From Rivularia sp. MS3 (GTDB lineage: Bacteria; Cyanobacteriota; Cyanobacteriia; Cyanobacteriales; Nostocaceae): a stretch of 64,000 nucleotides of DNA. The position numbers were made by a program, and so were the translations under genes. Under the pieces are notes generated by a model. That model did not search any database. It was not told the DNA's origin and saw nothing but the letters and a program-made list of their open reading frames with translations. The stretch covers positions 1 to 64,000 of the forward strand of contig JAHCMI010000048.1 of the NCBI GenBank assembly GCA_019192545.1, given 5' to 3'. Shown in pieces: positions 45,490 to 53,114 of this stretch (positions are counted from its first letter, which is position 1; every line of letters starts with the position of its first letter).

Positions 45490-47676
45490 ATGGATGAATT
45501 TGAAATTAGTACTGCACTGCTAACACCTGCAAGCGACTTAGTAAATGGCGACCCAGGGGCAAAATTTGAACTTAATTTTGCTCGTGGTGGTAACGATACA
45601 ATATACGTTTTTGACCCTGGCTCTAGCAATAATCAAAAAGAGAATATTGACTTTCTTTTTGGCGATCTATTTGACAATTCTCCAGAAGAGTTTGAAATTA
45701 TTCTTAATATTCAGAGCAGTCAAGAAGGTGGTAATCCATTACTAATATTAGAAAGAGATATACCTTCGGTAGGAAGAGATAAATTTGTATTAGGAGACCA
45801 AAATCAACCATATTATACAAGTAATGTAGAAGATTTAACTGGTGATAACGCTCTGGGAACTGATTCATTTGCCGTAATCTATGATTTCAGTAAAGAAGAA
45901 GATAGCATCCAGCTAAACGGTGATAAGAAAGATTACAGATTAGTAGATGTAAATGGATTACAGTTAGAAGGAGTCGAACAGCCATTTTTCGGTAAAGCTT
46001 TATTTTCGGTACAGCAGGAAATTCCCGATTTAGTTGCCTTTATAGTTGCTAAACCAGATGTGGAGTTAAAGTTAGATAAAAAAGATAATTTCATATTTGT
46101 CGGTAAAAAGCCACCGAAGAAACCAGAAGAAGAAAAAAAGATTGGACAGTTAGGCACCACCGGCATCGATATTAGTTTTGATAGTACTGTAGATCCTGCG
46201 GGGAATATTTATCTTACAGGTTCTACAAGCGGTCCTTTACAAGGAAATTCTCAAGGTTTTACAGATGCTTGGGTAGCGAAATTTAACAGTAATGGCGACC
46301 AGCTAGCAGGTCAACAAATTGGTTCTTCTGCTGGAGAAACAGCTTACGAAATTGTTTCAGATAAAGACGGCAATTATTATTTAGCAGGAGCTACTGGTGG
46401 AAGCCTTGTTGATTCTAAGAAGTCAGCAGATCAAGATGCTTGGGTAGCTAAATACGATAGCAGTGGTAATCGGCTATGGGGTAGACAAATTGGAGCAAAC
46501 CAAACCGGAGGTTTTAGCAATAGCGGTTTTGGACTCGATGTTGACGATGCAGGTAATGTATATCTATCAGGATTAGCAATTAAAGAAAACAACGATAGAG
46601 AGACTTTTGATTTTAACGTTCAAGATGATTCTTGGATCGCAAAGTTCGATAGTAATGGTAATCAGCAATGGTTCAATCAAATAGGTGGACCATTTTTCGA
46701 TGAAAGTTATGATTTAGCAACCGATGCACAAGGAAACTCCTATATAATTGGTTGGACGCAGGGTTTAGTCGAAGAATCCGACCCATCTCGAAACCTATTA
46801 AAGTATGATGCATGGATTGCAAAATATAATACTGATGGTCAGCAAGAATGGGTTCAACAATTCGGGAGTGCAGACCAGGGTCTGGAATTTGCATGGGCTA
46901 CAGATACTGATAGCGAAGGTAATATTTATGTCACAGGCTGGACAACTGGTGAGCTTGGAACCAGAGATAAAGATTTTAAAGACTCCGAATCATACGATAT
47001 TTGGCTAGCTAAATTTTCACCCGACGGGACTCAACAGTACGTCAAACAATTCGGTTCAAAAGGCGATGATGGAACCTATTTGTCAGACATGGTGATAGAT
47101 TCCCAGGATAATATTTTTCTTACCGGATATACTAACGATAAATTAGGGAAAGGTGATAAAGATAAGGAAAGCTTTAACGCTTGGGTGGCAAGATTTGATA
47201 CTCAAGGAAATAACATATGGACTCAACAAATCGGAAGTAAAGAAAATGTTGATTATGCGACAGGCTTAAGTGTTGACGATTCCGGTAGGCTATATGTCAA
47301 CGGTTTTACCGAAGCATTTTTAGGTACCAGTAGCAATGGGGCTAACGGCTCGGGAATTGATGCTTGGTTTGCACAGTTGGATGTAGAGAAAGGCAAACTA
47401 CAGAAATTTATTGGCGAGTCGAAAAATGCTGTTAGTAGCGCGAATGCTGGTGTAGTATCAGTACAAGATGTTAGTAGTTCATTTGTGACTAACGAAGCAT
47501 TACCCGATGGTGATAACCGTATTGACTTAACAGAGGGAATTGATACAACCGTTAGTGTAGTCGATTACGGCAAGATATCTTCTAGTTTGGCTAATATTTT
47601 CGACCCGAGTTCTTCTAATTCTTTACCATCAGCTTTGACTGATGCAGTGAATAGCGGCACCATTGAAATTGATTAG
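45490..47676 (+). CDS. CylK/BrtB-like alkylating enzyme candidate: calcium-binding-like domain plus seven-bladed SBBP propeller
   Basis: A 728-residue protein with no signal peptide. Residues 1-210 form an acidic beta domain of the cyanobacterial hemolysin-type calcium-binding kind (GRDKFVLGDQNQPYYTSN, DSFAVIYDFSKEEDSIQLNG). Residues ~217-645 hold seven SBBP repeats, each with a GNIYLTGxT-type strand and a DAWVAKxDxxGNxxW-type strand, making a seven-bladed propeller. A ~70-residue tail matches the small protein at 44506. CylK, which joins alkyl chlorides to resorcinols, and BrtB, which joins them to carboxylates, have this same two-part layout. A CylC-like halogenase gene in the same cluster supports the call. 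Two-domain architecture is visible; the catalytic role is inferred. A surface SBBP protein is the alternative, but it lacks export signals. Confidence 0.72.
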   Translation: MDEFEISTALLTPASDLVNGDPGAKFELNFARGGNDTIYVFDPGSSNNQKENIDFLFGDLFDNSPEEFEIILNIQSSQEGGNPLLILERDIPSVGRDKFVLGDQNQPYYTSNVEDLTGDNALGTDSFAVIYDFSKEEDSIQLNGDKKDYRLVDVNGLQLEGVEQPFFGKALFSVQQEIPDLVAFIVAKPDVELKLDKKDNFIFVGKKPPKKPEEEKKIGQLGTTGIDISFDSTVDPAGNIYLTGSTSGPLQGNSQGFTDAWVAKFNSNGDQLAGQQIGSSAGETAYEIVSDKDGNYYLAGATGGSLVDSKKSADQDAWVAKYDSSGNRLWGRQIGANQTGGFSNSGFGLDVDDAGNVYLSGLAIKENNDRETFDFNVQDDSWIAKFDSNGNQQWFNQIGGPFFDESYDLATDAQGNSYIIGWTQGLVEESDPSRNLLKYDAWIAKYNTDGQQEWVQQFGSADQGLEFAWATDTDSEGNIYVTGWTTGELGTRDKDFKDSESYDIWLAKFSPDGTQQYVKQFGSKGDDGTYLSDMVIDSQDNIFLTGYTNDKLGKGDKDKESFNAWVARFDTQGNNIWTQQIGSKENVDYATGLSVDDSGRLYVNGFTEAFLGTSSNGANGSGIDAWFAQLDVEKGKLQKFIGESKNAVSSANAGVVSVQDVSSSFVTNEALPDGDNRIDLTEGIDTTVSVVDYGKISSSLANIFDPSSSNSLPSALTDAVNSGTIEID

Positions 47677-48101
47677 ATTATAGCTTTACCAAAAAAGGTA
47701 GTCGGCAGTAGTAAAGCAGCATTGGTGACAAGTTAAGCTTGTGTGGCAGTTGTCAACTTGTTTTTAGTCGATTTTTAATTTGGCAAAACTATAATCGTCT
47801 AGGTGAGCAATAGTAGTTTTATAAATGTAATATGCCACATTATCTCAAATGATAATGTGGTTAAAAGCTTTTGCTGCAATGATTAGAGCTTTATCCTTGA
47901 GATAGATAACTGTTTGAGCTATTCATATTTTCTGACTGAATAGCTCGATTTATCGCTTGTTTCAATATTATTCAAGTGAGCGTTTTTCCGGTTCAAACAA
48001 AATATTCTCAAGTAACTGAGCTATCCATGTGACTCTAATCATACAAAAATTCTGCCATTAGCCAGTGCTATTCATTATCGCAACCAATCAACAACTCTTC
48101 T
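47677..48101. other. Intergenic region after the biosynthetic cluster
   Basis: No intact gene. It holds two hairpins (47728-47765 and 47835-47860) and then the decayed start of the glycosyltransferase remnant. It marks the probable right border of the cluster. Confidence 0.45.
47728..47765 (+). terminator. Possible intrinsic terminator of the CylK-like gene
   Basis: Stem ACAAGTT / AACTTGT with a 20-base loop, followed by a run of T (47761-47765), 52 bases after the stop codon. A second stronger stem without T run, CCACATTATC / GATAATGTGG, lies at 47835-47860. Confidence 0.4.
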
Positions 48102-48767
48102 TCTAATAATCTTAATCCCCAAGCAAAATTACGACTTCATTGTAAATACAACATTTCTCCCCAGACTCCGATAATACTATTTCTTTCTCGGCTGCGTCAT
48201 AATAAATGTCCAGATATGTTAATCAAAGCACTTAGTCTTATAAATACCAACTGCCTAGATTTTCATCTTTTAATTGCTGGGGATGGAGAACTCGATTATA
48301 TCGACTATTTAAAACAACTTATAAACTCTTTGAAATTAAATAATCGCGTTACATTTACAGGTTTTGTGCAAAACGAACAAAAGAATTTATTACTACAAGG
48401 TGCAGACTTGTTTGTTTTACCCTCTGTTTCAGAAAACTTTAGTATAGCTACAGCAGAAGCAATGACAGCAGGAAAACCTGTAATTGTAACTCCTGGTGTA
48501 CAGCTTGCTCCAGAAATCATCGCAGCCAATGCTGGGTTAATGGTGGAACGAAATATTGATGCTCTACTTAGGGGAATATCTAAGTTACTTAGCTCTCCTA
48601 AGTTAAGAGAAGAATTAGGAAACAATGGTTTTAATTGGGCAAGCAATCGTTACTGTCCCAATCAAATTGCTATTAATCTGAACCACATATATAAAGCTAT
48701 TATCAACAAAAGTAGTTATTGTGAATCTTCCATTTCACAAGTTCAAGAATACGAAATGCTAAAATAA
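48102..48767 (+). pseudogene. Remnant of a GT4-family glycosyltransferase (C-terminal half)
   Basis: The frame is open from 48039, and from about 48111 it reads as glycosyltransferase sequence (AKLRLHCKYNISPQTPIILF then LSRLRHNKCPDMLIKAL), the start of the GT4 donor-binding domain. No ATG precedes this region; ATG 48216 falls inside a conserved motif. The rest is intact: LLIAGDGELDYIDYLKQ, VTFTGFVQNEQKN, DLFVLPSVSENFSIATAEAM and GKPVIVTPGVQLAPEI, up to TAA. The whole N-terminal acceptor domain is missing, so this is most likely a truncated, inactive copy. It could represent former sugar-transfer capacity at the edge of the cluster. Confidence 0.75.
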
Positions 48768-48884
48768 TTTCCAAGATTTCAATTGGGATGCATTCAAAGA
48801 GCGCTTCGCAACTGATTTTGTAAAAGTTGAAGAAAAGCGTTATTCCCTTGAAAAATTGCTTGAATTCGCTTTATACAATATATT

Positions 48885-50219
48885 CTAACTCACTAACCGT
48901 TCTTGAAAATATAAACGATAGAGTTGATATCGTGGCGATACACTATTATTTGAAAGCTCTACCAAACCACAATCATATAATTTGACTGCATCATCTAATG
49001 CAATATCCGTATTAATTTGAATGGTATAATCTGACAATACAATTTCTTTAAAAATATCTAAGAGTTTAGTATTTGACTGTAGGTAACGTAAATGTCTTTC
49101 TAAATGAGTCCGGTAGCACCCAGAAGCTGTAGGTGCTGACTTTAATAAATTTTCTAAAGTCGTACCCTGGCGGGATATTTCCTCTATAGCTTTTTTTATC
49201 AAATATGGGTGTCCTCCCACCATTGCCATTAACTGTTTAACTTGAGTGTTTCCCCAGTTTAATTTATATTTGTTCGCTAAAGATTCTACTTGCTCGCTGT
49301 TAAAGTCTGTTAATTTAATTTCAGTTCCGGTATTAAATGGTGATTGATTAATATTTATTTGATTATAAACTTCTCTATGTAAAATTAATAAACGTAATTG
49401 TTGCCAAATAGGTTTAGTTTTAGCGTATTCATGCCAAGTTCGTAACACTCCTAAAAACTCTCCAGCTATTTCTTCATGTGGAAATAGTTTATCGAGTTCA
49501 TCTAAAGTAATAACAATCGGATTATCTCTAGGTAAAATATATTTTTCAAAATAAGTTCGGCATTTTATCTTACAGTTACCCAAACTTTTATGCCAGTGTT
49601 CTTCCACAGATTGCTCTATCTGTAATGTTTCGCTAATACTAACAATAAACCATTGCAAAAAGTTATCTAAATTCTGAAAGTCTTCAGTTACTGCATCTCG
49701 CAGATTTAAAACTACCGTGCGGTATTTTTCTGAGAGTGCATATTCTATTACTCGCGACATCAGTTCTGTTTTCCCAAACTGCAATGGAGCATGAATTCGC
49801 AACAAAGCTCCTGGTTTAGATATTTCTTGATAACAGTAAGATTCAATGTTCGGACGTTCAATAAATGGTTCTTCATTTAATTCTATGATTGACGGTTGAA
49901 TATCCGATATAGTTGCTGTATCTACGTAACTAGAAGCTTGTTTTTCCCATTGTCGCTGTAGTGCTTGACGAAAGTTGGTTTTTTTAACATCTTCTCCTAA
50001 TGCTTCGGAAAGATTGCTCCAAAGTCTACCTCCCACTTCACCAATGTACTTTACAGCAAGAAAAGATTCGGAGGCGATCGCCTCATAGGTTTTCCCACAC
50101 CAAGCCCCGTGAAGTACCTGTATTTCCGAAGCTCCAAGGTGCTTTCTGGTGACTTGAAAAACTAAATCATCTACTAAATTTTGTGTCTGCTTCCAGCTTA
50201 ATTCGGATTCGGTTTTCAT
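48885..50219 (-). CDS. AAA-like (AAA_35/vMAP-type) STAND ATPase
   Basis: A 444-residue protein from ATG 50219; a TTG four codons earlier is possible. The N-terminal ~95 residues (VDDLVFQVTRKHLGASEIQVLHGAWCGKTYEAIA, EVGGRLWSNLSEALG) match the small helix-turn-helix-like region that precedes AAA_35 domains in cyanobacteria. The ATPase core has an atypical P-loop APLQFGKTE (Lys150) and Walker B IVITLDELDKLF (Asp240-Glu241). A winged-helix-like C-terminal part (GGHPYLIKKAIEEIS, LYDCGLVELSNNSVSPRY) ends without any WD40, TPR or CHAT effector. It belongs to a family thought to act in signalling or conflict systems. Function unproven. Confidence 0.8.
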   Translation of the reverse strand: MKTESELSWKQTQNLVDDLVFQVTRKHLGASEIQVLHGAWCGKTYEAIASESFLAVKYIGEVGGRLWSNLSEALGEDVKKTNFRQALQRQWEKQASSYVDTATISDIQPSIIELNEEPFIERPNIESYCYQEISKPGALLRIHAPLQFGKTELMSRVIEYALSEKYRTVVLNLRDAVTEDFQNLDNFLQWFIVSISETLQIEQSVEEHWHKSLGNCKIKCRTYFEKYILPRDNPIVITLDELDKLFPHEEIAGEFLGVLRTWHEYAKTKPIWQQLRLLILHREVYNQININQSPFNTGTEIKLTDFNSEQVESLANKYKLNWGNTQVKQLMAMVGGHPYLIKKAIEEISRQGTTLENLLKSAPTASGCYRTHLERHLRYLQSNTKLLDIFKEIVLSDYTIQINTDIALDDAVKLYDCGLVELSNNSVSPRYQLYRLYFQERLVS

Positions 50220-50534
50220 GGATTTTAGCAATTCTCTACAAATATGATGGCAAATGTTCCCAGTTCTTACAATAAATTATTACTATTATTTTCGCTCATA
50301 TCACCAACATCTTTATAAATACCTGGAAAAAACCGGATTTTTTCCGGAACTTGATTTGTTGCCGAATTTTTCCGGTTTTATTATCACCAATTGTTGTTTG
50401 AAGTACAAATTCAAAACCTGTTTTTTTCCGGCTGACTATTAAGAAATAATCTGTGAGTATAGGTACATGAAGAGGAAAGCGAATAAAAAACGCTTTCACC
50501 AAAATATAAATTAAAAATTGAGGTCATTAGTTAA
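50220..50534. promoter_or_regulatory. Divergent intergenic region with nested CCGG/T-tract inverted repeats
   Basis: Bases 50322-50440 contain GGAAAAAA-CCGGA-TTTTTTCC, then CCGGAA and TTTTTCCGGTTTT, and a further TTTTTTTCCGG, i.e. repeated CCGG cores flanked by A or T tracts that can pair in several ways. A GTATAGGTA motif follows at 50457-50465, about 70 bases before ATG 50535. This could be an operator array or a decayed MITE. Confidence 0.45.
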
Positions 50535-51047
50535 ATGAATAGTAAAACTAAAGCGAAACTTTCCTTATTTGCACTCGCAATTTCTACAATTGCAGCACCA
50601 TTTGTAATTTCAAATTCTCCAGCGTTCTCCCTGAATCGTAGAACTTGTGAAGCTCGGTTTTTAATAAATGGCAAAGTAGTAAAAGGATGGACTGATTTAG
50701 GTAGAGTTGGAGGAACAAGTAGACAAAAGAGATGCAGAAGAAGAGGCGAGCGTCACGCTAGAAGTAAGATTACATATCGCCAAATTGGTTTAACACCAGA
50801 ACAAGTATGTAAGAAGTTTGGTGCAAAAGGTGGAGCAACTATTTACATTGATACCAGATTAAGAGGAAAACCACAGAGTCAAGATGGTAGTGTTAAAACT
50901 TGGCTTGGACTGAAAGGGTGTACTCCCACATGCACTTATAGACCTCAATTTAAGTCAACTTCCAGCGGAGGTTCAAGTGGTACAAATTCCGGAGGTGGAT
51001 CTGGTGGCTCTTCCACAACTTTACCGACGAACCCTCCTATTAAATAA
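50535..51047 (+). CDS. Small secreted basic protein of unknown function
   Basis: A 170-residue protein with a clear signal peptide (KAKLSLFALAISTIAAPFVISNSPAFS). The mature domain has four Cys (RTCEARF, QKRCRRR, EQVCKKF, LKGCTPTC region gives more) and a basic core. A low-complexity Gly/Ser tail (TSSGGSSGTNSGGGSGGSS) follows, then a Pro-rich end. Weak ribosome-binding site GAGG at 50520. It is followed by another secreted protein gene. I do not recognise the family. It is probably exported to the periplasm or the sheath. Confidence 0.75.
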   Translation: MNSKTKAKLSLFALAISTIAAPFVISNSPAFSLNRRTCEARFLINGKVVKGWTDLGRVGGTSRQKRCRRRGERHARSKITYRQIGLTPEQVCKKFGAKGGATIYIDTRLRGKPQSQDGSVKTWLGLKGCTPTCTYRPQFKSTSSGGSSGTNSGGGSGGSSTTLPTNPPIK

Positions 51048-51068
51048 GGTCACGCAAAAAAGATTGCT

Positions 51069-51104
51069 AGATAAGAGTTTAACTCTACGATTGAACTCTT
51101 ATCT
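51069..51104 (+). terminator. Strong hairpin between two secreted-protein genes
   Basis: Perfect 11-bp arms AGATAAGAGTT / AACTCTTATCT with a 14-base loop, 21 bases after the first gene. There is no T run, so it may be a stability or factor-dependent termination element. Confidence 0.4.
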
Positions 51105-51152
51105 AAACGAGATGTTTATATACAATTTCAAACCCTAAAAAGAAGAATTAAT

Positions 51153-52727
51153 ATGTTTACAAATTCAATCAAGTCGAAGTTTCTTGCATTATTTACATTT
51201 AGCACAGTCTTAGCACCATTTATTGCGATTAATCCAACTGCAACTATTGCCGCAACACCGAATAAACTAGAAGCTTCAAAAGTATCAGAGAAAAATCTAT
51301 ATGCTCAAAACGTCAATAATAATCGAATTAAACCTTTAAATCCCACAGCTAAAGGTAACGGTAAGGCTATGACCTGGAAAATATTACAAGGACCTTTATA
51401 TCTGAGTTCCAAAAGTACTGCTTACATTTTATTTGGCTCGGATACTGGTAAGCCCGGTGGTACAAATCCTTACAATGGCGATACTAGTATTAATGAATAT
51501 CGCTCGCTTCTCTGCATCAAAAAGACAGGTATTCCCAGACCAAAGGGTTTACCACCTGCTAAGGTATCACCTGGTGGTGCAACTACACGCTCTTGGTCTG
51601 GTGGTACTGCGCTGGTAATTCCAAATGTGCAAGGGAAGCAATTAACTTCTCAAGCAGTTGCAGACGGAATGTGCGAGAAAGCAGGAAAAAGAAAGCGCGG
51701 TACTTCTGGATATCGTATGGCAGAATTCCATGATGGTAATGGTAAGAATGCTGGATGGAGTTTTTGGGCACAAGCTTTTTTCCGCGATGTACAAGGTTTA
51801 AATCCAAACACTCGTTTCTGGGTTAATATCAACGACCAACCAAATGCGACTCCTTGGGGTTCAATGGTTAGTGATAATACTCCATCTTCCTCTATTGCTA
51901 GATTTCAAGTTTCTTACGGTGGTGTCAGTCGTTTCCAGCCACTGCTTCGCGAAAGTCTTGATAAAAGAGGTTATTTTCTAGATTCATTCCGCTTTGAAGA
52001 TTTTAATGGTGATGGTAAGACTGATATTTTGACACAATTTGGTCGTAGGTTAGTAGTCTCTTATGGTGGTACTTCTCACTGGAAACCTCTTCGTCGGAGA
52101 CTTTTCCCTAGTAGAAGTATTCCTCTGAAAAAGTTACGTTTTGGAGATTTTAACGGAGATGGTAAAACTGACTTATTCACAACTATTAATGGTAGATTTT
52201 ACGTATCTTACAGTGGTAAATCTCGCTGGAGACCTCTACTTTTAGCAAAGCCAAATTACAGAACAATTCCATTAGAAAAATTACGTTTTGGAGATTTTAA
52301 CGGAGATGGTAAAACTGATGTTTTCACAACATTTGATGGTAGATTCCAAGTTTTTTACACTGGTGCTTTTAACTGGAAACCTCTAGCTGGAACAAAGATT
52401 CCCTTAGAAAGATTCCGCTTCGGAGATTTTAACGGGGATGGTAAGACTGATGTTTTCACAGTATTTAATGGTAGATTCCAAGTTTCTTATGGTGGTACAT
52501 CTCGCTGGACACCTCTACAAAGAACAAGGATTCCTCTAGAAAAATTCCGATTGGGAGATTTCAATGGAGATGGTAAAACTGATGTTTTCACAATATTTAA
52601 TGGTAGGTTCCAAGTTTCCTATGGTGGTACATCTCGCTGGAAATCTCTGCATCGTACAAGGATTCCTTTAGAGAAATTGCGTTTTGGAGATTTCAACGGA
52701 GATGGTAAGACTGATGTGTTTATCTAA
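51153..52727 (+). CDS. Secreted FG-GAP/VCBS repeat protein, ending inside a repeat
   Basis: A 524-residue protein. The signal peptide is FLALFTFSTVLAPFIAI up to TIAATP. The middle domain (about 70-235) has WSGGTALVIPN, CEKAGKRKRGTSGYRMAEFH and FFRDVQGLNPNTRFWVNIND. From about 245 there are six copies of a calcium-binding FG-GAP repeat with the core DFNGDGKTD, each followed by a GRFQVSYGGTSRW-type strand. The last copy stops four residues after its core (DVFI), so the array ends in mid-blade with five full repeats, short of a usual propeller. Either the stop is a recent truncation or the blade closes with the N-terminal strand. Confidence 0.85.
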   Translation: MFTNSIKSKFLALFTFSTVLAPFIAINPTATIAATPNKLEASKVSEKNLYAQNVNNNRIKPLNPTAKGNGKAMTWKILQGPLYLSSKSTAYILFGSDTGKPGGTNPYNGDTSINEYRSLLCIKKTGIPRPKGLPPAKVSPGGATTRSWSGGTALVIPNVQGKQLTSQAVADGMCEKAGKRKRGTSGYRMAEFHDGNGKNAGWSFWAQAFFRDVQGLNPNTRFWVNINDQPNATPWGSMVSDNTPSSSIARFQVSYGGVSRFQPLLRESLDKRGYFLDSFRFEDFNGDGKTDILTQFGRRLVVSYGGTSHWKPLRRRLFPSRSIPLKKLRFGDFNGDGKTDLFTTINGRFYVSYSGKSRWRPLLLAKPNYRTIPLEKLRFGDFNGDGKTDVFTTFDGRFQVFYTGAFNWKPLAGTKIPLERFRFGDFNGDGKTDVFTVFNGRFQVSYGGTSRWTPLQRTRIPLEKFRLGDFNGDGKTDVFTIFNGRFQVSYGGTSRWKSLHRTRIPLEKLRFGDFNGDGKTDVFI

Positions 52728-52775
52728 TATCTTGCACTGGTATTCTACCTAATGCTTTAAACCATAATTCAAACG

Positions 52776-52798
52776 AAACCCGCGCTGAGGGCGGGTTT
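52776..52798 (+). terminator. Intrinsic terminator-like hairpin after the FG-GAP gene
   Basis: Perfect arms AAACCCGC / GCGGGTTT with a seven-base loop, 48 bases after the stop. It is GC-rich and ends in TTT, a good but short terminator. Confidence 0.55.
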
Positions 52799-52839
52799 AG
52801 ATTTATATATCTAAGTATTTTATAGCGCTTTTCATCTGG

Positions 52840-53089
52840 GTACAATACATCTTGATAGACCTCACCCCCTTCCCCTCTCCTTAATAAGGATACTGTTGGC
52901 GAATAGTAGGTCAGACCCCTCATCCCAACGAATTAATAGGGATTTTAAGTTATCAGCAGGAGTGCGATCGCACTCCTCAAACCCTCATTTTTTTGGTTAT
53001 TCAGGGGTGTCACCCCTGAATAACCAGCAGTATCCTTAATAAGGAGAGGGGTGTCCGGAGGACGGGGTGAGGTTTCGGGTGTATTGTAC
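52840..53089. mobile_element. 250-bp MITE-like element with imperfect long terminal inverted repeats
   Basis: The ends GTACAATACA and TGTATTGTAC are perfect inverted repeats. The homology continues inwards over ~55 bases (CCTCACCCC, CCCCTCTCCTTAATAAGG, GGATACTG on the left, its complement on the right). Inside are two perfect palindromes: AGGAGTGCGATCGCACTCCT at 52958-52977, centred on a HIP1 octamer, and the 15-bp arms GGTTATTCAGGGGTG with a single central T at 52995-53025. There is no coding capacity. It fills the gap between the 3' ends of the FG-GAP gene and the AAA-like gene. Confidence 0.8.
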
Positions 53090-53114
53090 TTAACCGAAAA
53101 CTGCAATATCATAT

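Noticed and set aside
24989-47676. Interpretation as a heterocyst glycolipid (hgl) or NRPS lipopeptide cluster.
   Set aside because: There is no HglE-type multi-domain PKS, thioester reductase or HetN-type arrangement, and no NRPS condensation, adenylation or thioesterase domain; the FAAL-ACP-diiron start and CylK-like end fit another class.
45490-47676. Simple surface SBBP-repeat adhesin.
   Set aside because: It lacks a signal peptide and sorting signal, has a distinct calcium-binding-like N-terminal domain, and lies at the end of a cluster with a CylC-like gene. Not fully excluded.
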